Below, one piece after another: positions 1 through 8,406 of a stretch of 64,000 nucleotides of DNA; the stretch's first letter is position 1; each line of letters starts with the position of its first letter. Below the pieces are notes generated by a model. That model was not told the DNA's origin. It ran no database searches and saw only the letters and a program-made list of their open reading frames with translations. The translations under genes and the position numbers were made by a program. Source of the DNA: Leisingera sp. ANG-M7 (GTDB lineage Bacteria > Pseudomonadota > Alphaproteobacteria > Rhodobacterales > Rhodobacteraceae); contig NZ_JWLI01000016.1 of NCBI RefSeq assembly GCF_000813965.1, positions 62,001 through 126,000 on the forward strand. The letters are read 5' to 3'.

Positions 1-327
1 CGCGGCACCGGACGCTGGATCCTGCCCAAGGGCTGGCCGGTCGAGGGCAAGGACGGTCCGGAGTCGGCACTGCAGGAAGCCTGGGAGGAAGCCGGTGTCA
101 AGGCGGCACGCATCACGCCGCAGCCGATCGGCGAATACCACTTCACCAAGCGCCACGACAACGGCACCGAAGAGCCAGTGACCACCCTGATCTTCGAAGC
201 CGAGGTGGAGCAGCTGGAAGACGATTATCCGGAATCCACCGAGCGCACCCGTGAGTGGATGACGCCGGATCAAGCCGCCGGGCTGGTGCACGAGCCGCAA
301 TTGCAGGCCGTTTTGCGTCAATTGTAA
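1..327 (+). CDS. NUDIX hydrolase, 5'-truncated by window edge
   Basis: The frame is open from the first base to a TAA at 325-327, giving the last 108 residues of a NUDIX protein. The part seen begins RGTGRWILPKGW and carries a Nudix helix ending QEAWEEAGV. The usual Glu of the G-x5-E element appears to be Lys, as in some DIPP-like relatives, while the metal-binding EEAG core is intact. The family hydrolyses nucleoside diphosphates linked to another group; the KGWP sequence suggests a diphosphoinositol/Ap4A-type member, but the substrate cannot be told. The start lies outside the window. It ends 90 bp before the phosphate transporter gene, so shared transcription is possible. Confidence 0.85.
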   Translation, partial: RGTGRWILPKGWPVEGKDGPESALQEAWEEAGVKAARITPQPIGEYHFTKRHDNGTEEPVTTLIFEAEVEQLEDDYPESTERTREWMTPDQAAGLVHEPQLQAVLRQL

Positions 328-334
328 AAGTTAT

Positions 335-352
335 GTGACATTTTCATGTCAG
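335..352 (-). promoter_or_regulatory. Pho-box-like site / inverted repeat upstream of pit
   Basis: Positions 336-341 and 346-351 form a perfect inverted repeat TGACAT-tttc-ATGTCA. Read on the minus strand the same bases give CTGACAT-GAAA-ATGTCAC, two heptamers 4 nt apart that each differ by one base from the known PhoB box halves (CTGTCAT / CTGTCAC). It lies 66 bp upstream of a phosphate transporter gene. PhoB control is an inference from sequence and position only. Confidence 0.45.
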
Positions 353-417
353 AAGCTTGAACCGTTTCCTGAGCGGGGGTAGGCGCGTGCCCAGACCCCG
401 GAATCAGGAATGCGACG

Positions 418-1899
418 ATGAGCCACGAAGATCAGCGCCCGCAATGGAACACGCTGGATAAGGATCTGAACAGGATCTCCCAGCTGGAGCTGGCCACCAG
501 CTATGCCTCCCGCCCGCTGGTGGCGCCGGGTATAGCGCTCGCTTTCATCGTGCTGGCCGGTCTTGCCGCCGGCGTGTTCTTTGGCGGCTCGGCGATGAGC
601 ATGGTAGTGATCGCCGCCGCCGCGTTCGGCGCTTATATGGCGATCAATATCGGCGCCAATGACGTTGCCAACAACATGGGGCCGGCGGTGGGTGCAAACG
701 CGCTGACCATGGGCGGCGCCATCGTGATTGCCGCCATCTGTGAGAGCGCAGGCGCCCTGCTGGCGGGCGGCGACGTGGTTTCGACCATTTCCAAGGGCAT
801 TATCGATCCCGCCGCGGTCAGCAGCAGCAGCATCTTCATCTGGGCGATGATGGCAGCGCTGATCTCCTCGGCGCTGTGGGTGAACCTGGCGACCTGGGTT
901 GGCGCGCCTGTGTCCACCACCCACTCCGTCGTGGGCGGCGTGCTGGGCGCCGGTGTGGCCGCCGCAGGCACCGCCGCGGTGAACTGGCCCACCATGGGCA
1001 AGATTGCCGCCAGCTGGGTCATCTCGCCGGTGCTGGGCGGCATCATCGCTGCGCTGTTCCTCGCGTTCATCAAGGCCAAGATCATCTATCAGGACGACAA
1101 GATCGCCGCAGCACGGCGCTGGGTGCCGGTGCTGGTCGCCGTCATGGCCGCTGCCTTTGGTGCCTATCTGGCCCTCAAAGGCCTCAAGAAGATCGTCAAG
1201 ATCGACCTGCAGACCGCCCTGCTGATTGGGGCCGGCATCGGGGCGGTTTCCTATGTTATCACCGCGCCGCTGATCAAGCGCCAGTCCGAGGGCATGGAGA
1301 ACCGCAACAAGTCGCTGAAGGCGCTGTTCGGCCTGCCGCTGGTGATTTCCGCAGGTCTCCTGTCCTTTGCCCACGGCGCCAATGACGTCGCCAACGCGGT
1401 CGGCCCGCTGGCCGCCATCGTGCACGCCACCGAGTTCGGCGATTTTGCCTCCAAGGTCGCCATCCCGACCTGGGTGATGGTGATCGGCGCCTTCGGCATC
1501 TCCTTCGGTCTGTTCCTGTTCGGCCCCAAGCTGATCCGCATGGTCGGCAGCCAGATCACCAAGCTGAACCCGATGCGCGCCTACTGCGTGTCGCTGTCGG
1601 CCGCGATCACCGTGATTGTCGCCAGCTGGCTGGGTCTGCCGGTCTCCTCCACCCATATCGCGGTGGGCGCTGTGTTCGGCGTCGGCTTCTTCCGCGAGTG
1701 GCACATGGAGCGCCGCCTGAAGAAATCCGCCGCAGGCCGCCCGGTGGAGAAGCGCATCGCACCCGAGGAACGCCGCCGCCGCAAGCTGGTGCGCCGCAGC
1801 CACTTCATGACCATCGTGGCCGCCTGGGTGATCACCGTTCCGGCCGCCGCGCTGCTGTCCGCAGTGATCTACCTGCTGCTCAACACGTTCGTCGGCTGA
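418..1899 (+). CDS. pit: Inorganic phosphate transporter, PiT family
   Basis: A 493-residue polytopic membrane protein. Two PiT signatures are visible, GANDVANNMGP near residue 79 in the N-terminal half and GANDVANAVGP near residue 320 in the C-terminal half, as expected for the duplicated family fold. Hydrophobic spans alternate throughout, and a basic cytoplasmic segment rich in Arg/Lys precedes the last span. PiT carriers import phosphate, often as a metal complex, using proton or sodium gradients with low affinity. The usual DUF47 partner gene is absent here. A Pho-box-like palindrome lies 66 bp upstream and a strong terminator follows directly. Either this is a single-gene unit or it shares a message with the NUDIX gene. 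Confidence 0.95.
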   Translation: MSHEDQRPQWNTLDKDLNRISQLELATSYASRPLVAPGIALAFIVLAGLAAGVFFGGSAMSMVVIAAAAFGAYMAINIGANDVANNMGPAVGANALTMGGAIVIAAICESAGALLAGGDVVSTISKGIIDPAAVSSSSIFIWAMMAALISSALWVNLATWVGAPVSTTHSVVGGVLGAGVAAAGTAAVNWPTMGKIAASWVISPVLGGIIAALFLAFIKAKIIYQDDKIAAARRWVPVLVAVMAAAFGAYLALKGLKKIVKIDLQTALLIGAGIGAVSYVITAPLIKRQSEGMENRNKSLKALFGLPLVISAGLLSFAHGANDVANAVGPLAAIVHATEFGDFASKVAIPTWVMVIGAFGISFGLFLFGPKLIRMVGSQITKLNPMRAYCVSLSAAITVIVASWLGLPVSSTHIAVGAVFGVGFFREWHMERRLKKSAAGRPVEKRIAPEERRRRKLVRRSHFMTIVAAWVITVPAAALLSAVIYLLLNTFVG

Positions 1900-1922
1900 G
1901 CCGCACCGCCGCAACAAAAACG

Positions 1923-1956
1923 AACCCCCGCGCCGTCAGGCTGCGGGGGTTTTTCT
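1923..1956 (+). terminator. Rho-independent terminator after pit
   Basis: Arms AACCCCCGC (1923-1931) and GCGGGGGTT (1943-1951) enclose an 11-nt loop and run into a T-tract, 24 bp after the pit stop codon. Confidence 0.9.
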
Positions 1957-1973
1957 TTGCCTTGCGTGGCTCC

Positions 1974-2690
1974 CTAGAACCGCTCCACCCAGGGCCGCAG
2001 CACCAATTCATCGCTCCAGGCGGAGCGGTGCTGAAGGATCAGGTGCATGTACTCAGCGGCAATGGCGTCGGGGTCCAGCATACTGTCGGGGCTGTCTGCC
2101 GCCTCTGTCCGCTCCGGCCGCGCGGCATTGCGGATGCCGCCGTCGATATTGACCCAGGCGACATGAATGCCCTTGGGGTGCAGCTCCCGCGCCATCGACT
2201 GCGCCAGCCCGCGCTGCGCGAACTTGCCCATCGAAAAGGGCGCGGAGTGCGCAAAGCCCTTGACGCCCGCCGAGGCGCCAGTGAACAGGATGGTGCCGCG
2301 CCGCCCGTCTTCGGGCTGCTGCGCCAGCATCCGCCCGGCCGCTGCCTGCCCCAGCACAAAGGCACCATAGGCGGTCACCTCCACCGCTTTGCGCACGGCC
2401 TCCGGGTCCAGCTCCGCCACCGGCCCGCGCAGCCGGGCCGAGGGGTTGTAGCAGGCGACCCGCAGATCGCCGGGCAGGCTGTTGATGAGCGCGGACGTCC
2501 CTTTGGCATCGGTGCCGTCGAGCCCGTGCAGCGCGGCCCCGGCTTCCGCCGCCAGCGCCTCCAGCTTGGCTGTATTGCGCGCCGCCAGATGCACTGCGTA
2601 ACCGGCGGACGAGAGCTGCCGGGCAAAGGCGGCTGACAGTCCGGTTCCTGCCCCGACGATCAGAGCCTGCGGTTTGGATGATGTGCCCAT
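1974..2690 (-). CDS. SDR family oxidoreductase with Phe at the catalytic Tyr position
   Basis: A 238-residue short-chain dehydrogenase/reductase. The Rossmann cofactor motif VGAGTGLS lies near the N terminus and the NPSA segment matches the structural NNAG position. The catalytic Ser is likely in FTGASAG. The active-site element that should read YxxxK reads FSMGK, so the proton-donor Tyr is Phe while the Lys is kept. I chose the ATG at 2690 because GGGAGG sits six bases upstream; an in-frame ATG at 2744 has no such site. It is convergent with pit and lies upstream of an isochorismatase-like gene on the same strand. The substrate is unknown, and normal SDR chemistry is doubtful without the Tyr. 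Confidence 0.85.
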   Translation of the reverse strand: MGTSSKPQALIVGAGTGLSAAFARQLSSAGYAVHLAARNTAKLEALAAEAGAALHGLDGTDAKGTSALINSLPGDLRVACYNPSARLRGPVAELDPEAVRKAVEVTAYGAFVLGQAAAGRMLAQQPEDGRRGTILFTGASAGVKGFAHSAPFSMGKFAQRGLAQSMARELHPKGIHVAWVNIDGGIRNAARPERTEAADSPDSMLDPDAIAAEYMHLILQHRSAWSDELVLRPWVERF

Positions 2691-2780
2691 GATGCACCTC
2701 CCATGCGAAACAGGGAAATGCTGGCGGGAAACCGGCACCGGCACAAGGGAAATGGGGTCCCGCCTTGGCCCGCGGCCGTG

Positions 2781-3362
2781 TCAGGCCTCTGCCCCGGCAG
2801 GCAGCTGCGCCAGAACATCTGCCGATGTCAGGACCTTGCCAAAGCCCGCATGCAACGCGGACAGGGTGACTTCCAGAACCGTTCCGGCATCCAGCATCCC
2901 GCCCTTGCGCGCGGGCATGTCAAAGGCGATCAGCGCATCCTCCGCCACCTCAATCTCAAACCCGAGGTTGGCGGCAGAACGGGCAGTGGAATTGACACAG
3001 AAGGCCGCCACCCCGCCAACGATCACCAGCCGGGTGATCCCGGCGTCCCGCAGATGGCGCTCCAGCCCGGTGCCGTAGAACCCGGATGAGCCGGTCTTCC
3101 AGAACACCGCCTCGCCCGCCTGCGGCACAGCGCAGGGCAAGGGCTGGCCGCTGGGCAGATCGCGGCGGAACTTGCTCTCGGGCCTCGGGTCGTCATGCAT
3201 CACATGCACCACCGGCAGACCCGCGGCGCGGAAGGCCGCGGCCAGCGCCGCCACCGTCTCCTCCGCCTGCGGGTTGGCCTGCGGACGGCCCGAGGCAGCC
3301 ACATTGGCCATCTCCTGCTGCATGTCGACGATCAACAGGGCTGTGCTGCGGTCCATGGGCAT
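2781..3362 (-). CDS. Isochorismatase-family cysteine hydrolase
   Basis: A 193-residue alpha/beta hydrolase. The Asp-Lys-Cys catalytic triad is visible: Asp in LLIVDMQQEM near the N terminus, Lys in VFWKTGSSGF, and the nucleophilic Cys in GGVAAFCVNSTAR. Members hydrolyse amides such as nicotinamide, N-carbamoylsarcosine or biuret, or isochorismate; the sequence does not decide which. The start is supported by AAGGAT just before the ATG, with a second ATG two codons in. The SDR gene follows 90 bp downstream on the same strand and may be co-transcribed. Confidence 0.9.
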   Translation of the reverse strand: MPMDRSTALLIVDMQQEMANVAASGRPQANPQAEETVAALAAAFRAAGLPVVHVMHDDPRPESKFRRDLPSGQPLPCAVPQAGEAVFWKTGSSGFYGTGLERHLRDAGITRLVIVGGVAAFCVNSTARSAANLGFEIEVAEDALIAFDMPARKGGMLDAGTVLEVTLSALHAGFGKVLTSADVLAQLPAGAEA

Positions 3363-3458
3363 ATCCTTGCGATGTGTTCCTTGACAGAAGGTTTGCCGAA
3401 GCCGCGCCCGGCGGCCAGTGCAAACTCCTTTGCCCCAGCGTCACGGGCGCATAGCGCA

Positions 3459-3495
3459 CAAAAAAGGCGCGCAGCAGATGTTACTGCTGCGCGCC
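3459..3495 (-). terminator. Terminator of argD-argF
   Basis: A perfect 12-bp stem, GGCGCGCAGCAG (3466-3477) and CTGCTGCGCGCC (3484-3495), with a 6-nt loop. A run of A at 3460-3465 gives a U-tract on the minus-strand transcript. It lies 27 bp past the argF stop. Confidence 0.92.
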
Positions 3496-3522
3496 CTGGC
3501 AAAACCGGAATGGCAACCAGCC

Positions 3523-4449
3523 TCAGCCGCCCAGGCACCAGCGCATGATCGCCTTCTGTGCGTGCAAGCGGTTTTCGGCCTCGTCAAAGATCACCGACTG
3601 CGGCCCGTCCATGACGGCAGAGGTCACCTCTTCCTCGCGGTGGGCCGGCAGGCAGTGCATGAACAGCGCGTCGGGCTTGGCATGCGCCATCAGCGCGTCG
3701 TTGACCTGATAGGGGCGCAGCATGTTGTGGCGGCGCTCCTTGGAGGACTGGCTGTCATGCATCGACACCCAGGTGTCGGCGACCACCAGATCGGCGCCCT
3801 CCACGGCCTTCACGGCATCACGCTCAACCACGATCTTGGATCCCGCCTTGCGCGCCAGCCCCATGAATTCTTCCTCCGGGTCCAATTGCGAAGGCCCGGT
3901 GAAGGTGAGATCGAAGCCGAACTGGCCGGCCGCATGGATGAAGGAGGCGCAGACGTTGTTGCCGTCGCCGCACCACACCACTTTCTTGCCCTTGATGGAG
4001 CCGCGGTGCTCCTCGTAGGTCTGCACGTCCGCCATGATTTGGCAGGGGTGGGTGCGGTCGGTCAGGCCGTTGATCACCGGCACGTCGGAATACTCCGCCA
4101 TCTCGGTCAGCACGGTCTCATCAAAGGTGCGGATCATGATCATGTCGACATAACGGCTGAGGACGCGGGCGGTGTCGGCAATGGTCTCGCCGTGGCCCAG
4201 CTGCATGTCCTTGCCCGACAGCACCATGGTCTGGCCGCCCATCTGGCGCACGCCAACGTCAAAGGAGACACGGGTCCGGGTTGAGGGTTTTTCAAAGATC
4301 AGCGCCACCATCCGGTCTTTCAGCGGCAGCTCATCATCCAGCGCTGCCTTGGGGCGGCCCAAGCGCGCTTGCTTGGTGGCCTTGGCCTGGTCGATGATTG
4401 CGCGCAGGTCAGCGGGGCCGGTTTTGTGAATGTCGAGGAAATGGTTCAT
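3523..4449 (-). CDS. argF: Ornithine carbamoyltransferase
   Basis: This cytosolic enzyme condenses carbamoyl phosphate with ornithine to give citrulline in arginine synthesis. The 308-residue length is normal. STRTR at about residues 56-60 binds carbamoyl phosphate, HPCQ at about 134-137 is the second substrate motif, and HCLPAHR near residue 270 carries the catalytic Cys. The frame is open 31 codons further upstream, but that extension overlaps the intercistronic region and looks nothing like the family, so [11 protein letters not shown] is taken as the start. It follows argD by 79 bp, and the carB product elsewhere in the window supplies its carbamoyl phosphate. An equivalent role as a catabolic OTCase is less likely beside argD. 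Confidence 0.96.
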   Translation of the reverse strand: MNHFLDIHKTGPADLRAIIDQAKATKQARLGRPKAALDDELPLKDRMVALIFEKPSTRTRVSFDVGVRQMGGQTMVLSGKDMQLGHGETIADTARVLSRYVDMIMIRTFDETVLTEMAEYSDVPVINGLTDRTHPCQIMADVQTYEEHRGSIKGKKVVWCGDGNNVCASFIHAAGQFGFDLTFTGPSQLDPEEEFMGLARKAGSKIVVERDAVKAVEGADLVVADTWVSMHDSQSSKERRHNMLRPYQVNDALMAHAKPDALFMHCLPAHREEEVTSAVMDGPQSVIFDEAENRLHAQKAIMRWCLGG

Positions 4450-4476
4450 AACTTTGTCGCTTTGTTCTGCCGGAAG

Positions 4477-4528
4477 CCGGGGGCTGTCTGCCCCCGGACT
4501 CCCGAGGATATTACTGGCCAGAATAAGA
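4477..4528 (+). repeat. REP-like palindromic element, copy 1
   Basis: A GC hairpin, CCGGGGGC (4477-4484) with GCCCCCGG (4490-4497), is followed by ACTCCCGAGGATATTACTGG. This arrangement of GC hairpin, then CCCGAG/CCGGAG, then TATT and a GCCA stretch is shared with 5962-6031 on the other strand. It fills the argD-argF intercistronic gap. Confidence 0.55.
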
Positions 4529-5704
4529 TCAGGCCGTTTCAACCTGGGCGGCGGTTTTCTCCAGGCGGCTGACGGCCTCGGCGATATCCTCGTCCGTCAG
4601 GGTCAGCGGCGGCAGCAGGCGGATCACGTTGTCCGCGGCCGGAACGGTGATCAGTTCGTTGGCGTAGCCCGCGTTGACCACATCAATGTTCGCCGCCGCG
4701 CACTTGAGGCCCAGCATCAGGCCGGAGCCGCGCACCTCTTCGAACACCTCGGGGTGGTCGGCCACCAGCCCTTCCAGTTTCTGCCGCAGCAGGCCCGCCT
4801 TGCGGTTCACCTCGGCCAGGAAGTCCGGATCAGCCACATGATCCATCACCGCGCAGCCCACCGCGCAGCCCAGCGGGTTGCCGCCGTAGGTGGAGCCGTG
4901 GGTGCCCGCGGTCATGCCGCTGGCGGCGTCCTCGGTGGCCAGCACCGCGCCCAGCGGGAAGCCGCCGCCGATGCCCTTGGCCACCATCATGATGTCCGGG
5001 GTGATGCCTGCCCATTCATGGGCAAACAGCTTGCCGGTCCGCCCGACGCCGCATTGCACCTCATCGAGGATCAGCAACAGGCCGTTGTCGTCGCAGATCT
5101 GGCGCAGCGCCTTCAGCTCTGCATCCGGGACCGGGCGGATGCCGCCCTCACCCTGCACCGGCTCGATCATGATAGCGGCAGTGCTGTCCGAAATTGCATT
5201 GGTGACGCCGTCCAGATCGCCAAAGGTCAGATGCACGAAACCGGGCAGCAGCGGGCCGAAGCCCTTGACCATCTTCTCGGAGCCTGCGGCGGCGATGCCT
5301 GCAGAGGAACGGCCATGGAAGGAGCCGTCAAAGGTGATGATTTCGACCTGCTCCGGCTGGCCCTTGTCATAAAAATACTTGCGCGCCATCTTCACCGCCA
5401 GCTCGCAGGCCTCAGTGCCCGAGTTGGTGAAGAACACGGTGTCGGCAAAGGTATGCTCCACCAGCTTGTCCGCCAGCGCCTGCTGCTGCGGGATCTGGTA
5501 AAGGTTGGAGACATGCCACAGATTCTGCGCCTGGGAGGTCAGCGCCTCCACCAGCGCCGGATGGGCATGGCCCAGCGCATTAACCGCGATGCCCGATCCC
5601 AGATCCAGAAAGCGGCGCCCGTCCGCCGTGGTCAGCCAGGCGCCTTCGCCTTTGACGAACTCAAGCGGGGCGCGGTTGTAGGTCGGCAGAACGGACGGGA
5701 TCAT
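4529..5704 (-). CDS. argD: Acetylornithine transaminase
   Basis: A 391-residue class-III PLP aminotransferase. [14 protein letters not shown] carries the PLP-binding Asp, and the Schiff-base Lys is in [21 protein letters not shown] and the SFHGRSSAG segment are also typical. It converts N-acetylglutamate semialdehyde to N-acetylornithine in arginine synthesis and often doubles as the succinyldiaminopimelate aminotransferase. Two ATGs lie at 5713 and 5704; AAAAGGA has no room before the first and is well spaced for the second, so 5704 is chosen. It is the first gene of argD-argF, sharing a terminator after argF. Confidence 0.93.
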   Translation of the reverse strand: MIPSVLPTYNRAPLEFVKGEGAWLTTADGRRFLDLGSGIAVNALGHAHPALVEALTSQAQNLWHVSNLYQIPQQQALADKLVEHTFADTVFFTNSGTEACELAVKMARKYFYDKGQPEQVEIITFDGSFHGRSSAGIAAAGSEKMVKGFGPLLPGFVHLTFGDLDGVTNAISDSTAAIMIEPVQGEGGIRPVPDAELKALRQICDDNGLLLILDEVQCGVGRTGKLFAHEWAGITPDIMMVAKGIGGGFPLGAVLATEDAASGMTAGTHGSTYGGNPLGCAVGCAVMDHVADPDFLAEVNRKAGLLRQKLEGLVADHPEVFEEVRGSGLMLGLKCAAANIDVVNAGYANELITVPAADNVIRLLPPLTLTDEDIAEAVSRLEKTAAQVETA

Positions 5705-6124
5705 CAGGATCATCCTTTTCAGAAGTAGAAGCCAAAGCTGTGACGTAAGCTTGGCCTTGGGTCAACGGTGGATCATTGGATTTCGAATGGGGGATGTGCT
5801 GCACGGCAGGCACAGGGGATCAAAGGGCCGGTCACGCCAGGCGGCGTCGGCGTCGCGAGATGGTGGTATATGCGCGTTTGATCATAGGCGGGTTCCATAG
5901 TGGAGGTTTTAGCGAAAGAAAACCCCTTTTGTGCAGCCTGCCCCGCCAATGCGCCGCCCGGCCTTTTCACCTTTGGCGAAATACTCCGGGGTGAATTGGC
6001 CGCCAGGCCAAGAGGGGCGGCGCCCCTCGCCTTCCCAAGCCTGCGCAGCCGCGCCCGCAGAATACGTCAGGGACCGAAACCTTTCCCCTTGCATCCCGCG
6101 GCGGCTTGCCGCACCGGTTGTGCC
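5705..6124. other. 420-bp intergenic region between argD and EamA gene
   Basis: This divergent region must hold the argD promoter and perhaps that of the transporter gene. It contains the second copy of the REP-like element (5962-6031). Small open frames here have no family-like composition and no ribosome site, so no gene is called. Confidence 0.6.
5962..6031 (-). repeat. REP-like palindromic element, copy 2
   Basis: Two adjacent hairpins, TTGGCC-gcca-GGCCAA (5996-6011) and GAGGGGC-ggc-GCCCCTC (6012-6028), flank a core. On the minus strand the core reads CCCCGGAGTATTTCGCCA (about 5974-5991) and matches the layout of the element at 4477-4528. Confidence 0.55.
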
Positions 6125-7036
6125 ATGACGCGCAACACCCCGCAGAACCCGGCCCTGGCCGCTGCCCTGATCCTGGCGGCAACCACCTTCATTGCGGGCA
6201 CCACTTTGCTAGCCAAGGCGTTGGGAACGGAGAGCTTGGGTGCACCGCTGCATCCGTTGCAGATCAGCCACGGGCGCTTCCTGTTCGCCTTCATGGCAAT
6301 TTCTACCGCTGTGCTGATCCTGCGCCCGCGCTTCATCCGTCCGCATTGGGGCTATCACATCGGGCGCACCTCCTTCGGCTGGGCCGGGGTGACACTGATG
6401 TTTGCCTCCGTCGCCTATATCCCGCTGGCCGATGCCACCGCGATCACCTTCCTCAATCCGGTCTTCGGCATGCTGCTGGCGATCCCGCTGCTAGGCGAGC
6501 GGGTCGGACCGTGGCGCTGGGGCGCGGCGCTGATTGCGATGATCGGGGCTATGATCCTGCTGAGGCCCACGCCCGCCAGCTTCCAGCCTGCGGCACTGCT
6601 GGCCCTCGGCGCGGCGGCCGTGATGGGACTGGAGCTGATTTTCATCAAGAAGCTCGCAGGCCGCGAAGGGCCGCTGCAGGTGCTGTGGTTCAACAACCTT
6701 CTGGGCATGATGATAGCCAGCTGCGCGGTGCTGCCGGTCTGGCAGATGCCGAGCGCCGGGCAATGGGGCGCATTGGCAGCGCTGGGGCTCTTGATGGCCT
6801 GCGCGCAGGCCTGTTTCATCAACGGCATGGCACGGGCGGATGCCTCGTTCGTGGCGCCGTTCAGCTATGCCACGCTGGTGTTTGCAGCACTTTACGACTT
6901 CCTCGGCTTTGGCGTGGTGCCGGATGCCATTTCCTTCCTCGGCGCGTGCATCATCCTGGCGGGTGCTGCCATTCTGGCCTGGCGTGAAGGCCGGGTTCGG
7001 CCGCCCGCAGGCCGCGCGGCAGCGGGCGCGGAATAA
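6125..7036 (+). CDS. EamA/DMT-family transporter
   Basis: A 303-residue inner-membrane protein with about ten hydrophobic segments, built as two EamA repeats. The first is seen in the SVAYIPLADATAITFLNPVF segment at the end of the N-terminal half, and the second in AQACFINGMARADASFVAPF near residue 235. Members export or import small metabolites and cannot be assigned a substrate from sequence. The frame stays open far upstream through the REP-like element, but the protein-like sequence begins at MTRNTPQNPALAAAL, so that ATG is used. No good ribosome site precedes it, which makes the start uncertain. Confidence 0.85.
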   Translation: MTRNTPQNPALAAALILAATTFIAGTTLLAKALGTESLGAPLHPLQISHGRFLFAFMAISTAVLILRPRFIRPHWGYHIGRTSFGWAGVTLMFASVAYIPLADATAITFLNPVFGMLLAIPLLGERVGPWRWGAALIAMIGAMILLRPTPASFQPAALLALGAAAVMGLELIFIKKLAGREGPLQVLWFNNLLGMMIASCAVLPVWQMPSAGQWGALAALGLLMACAQACFINGMARADASFVAPFSYATLVFAALYDFLGFGVVPDAISFLGACIILAGAAILAWREGRVRPPAGRAAAGAE

Positions 7037-7165
7037 CCCGCTCCCCACTGCCCTCACAAAAAGTTATTTTCTTCAAATGCCCCGTGGCGACGCCGAGGTC
7101 GAAAACTGGCATGTTCCGCCTGCCTGGCACGCCACCCTGCCCCTAAGCAGGACAGGAGCGCGACC

Positions 7166-8401
7166 ATGCACGAGAGGCGAATCCCCGAATGGCTGCGCCA
7201 CGCGCCGGTGCCCTCGGTCCGGGATTTCGGCATCCTGGCGGGGCTTGAGGCGGTGGTGCGCGGCACGCTGATCTCAGTCTTTCCGCTGATCATGTACCGG
7301 GCGCTGGGGAACGCCGGGCTGGTCTCGGCCTCCTACTTCGCGGTGGGCATCCTGTCGCTGCTGGCGGGGCTGATGGTGCCTGCGCTGGTCCGGCTGGTGC
7401 CGCGCCGCTGGGCCTACTCCCTGGGAGCGGCGATGTTCGTGGCCTCGGCAGCGCTGGCGATCGAGGGCAGCCCCGCCTCAGTGCTGGCGGCGCTGGCGCT
7501 CAACACCGTGGCCGCCGTCACCACCTTCATCTGCTTCAACGCCTATGTGCTGGACTACATTTCCCGGGTGGAACTGGGCAAATGCGAGACCTCGCGCATG
7601 TTCTATTCGGCCCTTGGCTGGACCGCCGGGCCGATGGCCGGCGTGCTGCTGCTGGACTGGTGGCCGCCTGCCCCGTTCCTGATCTCCGCCGCGGCGGCAC
7701 TGCTGATGCTGGCGGCCTTCTGGTGGATGCGGATGGGCAACGGCAAGCAGATCGCCCGCGCCCGCGGCCCGGCCTCCAACCCGCTGAAATACCTGCCGCG
7801 CTTCCTGGAGCAGCCGCGGCTGATCACCGGCTTTCTGTTTGCGGTGATCCGGTCTGCCGGCTGGTGGATTTACGTGGTCTACCTGCCGATCTTCGCCATC
7901 GAAAAGGGGCTCGGGCAGGAGTTGGGCGGCATCCTCTTGTCCGTGACCAACGCCTGCCTTTTCGGCGCACCGCTGCTGCAGCGCTGGGTGCAGTGGCATT
8001 CGATCCGTCTGGCCGTGCGTACGGGGTTTCTGACCGTTGCGGCCTGTTTCGGCGCCGCAGCGGCGCTGCAGGACTGGCCTGCGGCCGCAGTGGCTTTGCT
8101 GATGGCGGGGTCTGCGGCGCTGATCCTGTTGGATATCTGCGGCGGTCTGCCGTTTCTGATGGCGGTGAAACCGTCGGAGCGCACAGAGATGTCGGCGGTC
8201 TATTCCAGCTACCGGGATATCTCCGGCATTCTGACACCCGGGGTGGCCTGGCTGGTTCTGATGGTGTCGCCGCTGGCCGGGATCTTTGCCGCCGGCGCCG
8301 CGGCTGCCGCCTATGCCGCGCTTCTGGCGGGCAAACTGCACCCGCGGCTGGGACGCAGGAAAGCCGCGCCGCCTGCGGAGGACCCGCTGCCCGCGGAATA
8401 G
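7166..8401 (+). CDS. MFS transporter
   Basis: A 411-residue major facilitator superfamily protein with about 12 hydrophobic spans arranged in two halves. A short basic/polar loop follows the sixth span near residue 195 (MRMGNGKQIARARG). CAGGAG precedes the ATG. The C-terminal tail is polar and basic, as expected for the cytoplasm. No substrate-determining motif is recognised. It lies 129 bp after the EamA gene on the same strand and is convergent with the ABC-2 permease gene, with only 5 bp between the two stop codons. Confidence 0.88.
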   Translation: MHERRIPEWLRHAPVPSVRDFGILAGLEAVVRGTLISVFPLIMYRALGNAGLVSASYFAVGILSLLAGLMVPALVRLVPRRWAYSLGAAMFVASAALAIEGSPASVLAALALNTVAAVTTFICFNAYVLDYISRVELGKCETSRMFYSALGWTAGPMAGVLLLDWWPPAPFLISAAAALLMLAAFWWMRMGNGKQIARARGPASNPLKYLPRFLEQPRLITGFLFAVIRSAGWWIYVVYLPIFAIEKGLGQELGGILLSVTNACLFGAPLLQRWVQWHSIRLAVRTGFLTVAACFGAAAALQDWPAAAVALLMAGSAALILLDICGGLPFLMAVKPSERTEMSAVYSSYRDISGILTPGVAWLVLMVSPLAGIFAAGAAAAAYAALLAGKLHPRLGRRKAAPPAEDPLPAE

Positions 8402-8406
8402 CCGCC

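Noticed and set aside
349-1917. Long open frame on the minus strand, opposite pit
   Set aside because: It lies wholly antisense to a well-supported transporter gene, is rich in His, Gly, Arg and Gln, and has no family features; it is a by-product of high GC codon use.
4450-4542. N-terminal extension of argF to an upstream ATG
   Set aside because: The added 31 residues run through a palindromic repeat and do not resemble any OTCase; the downstream ATG gives the family N terminus.
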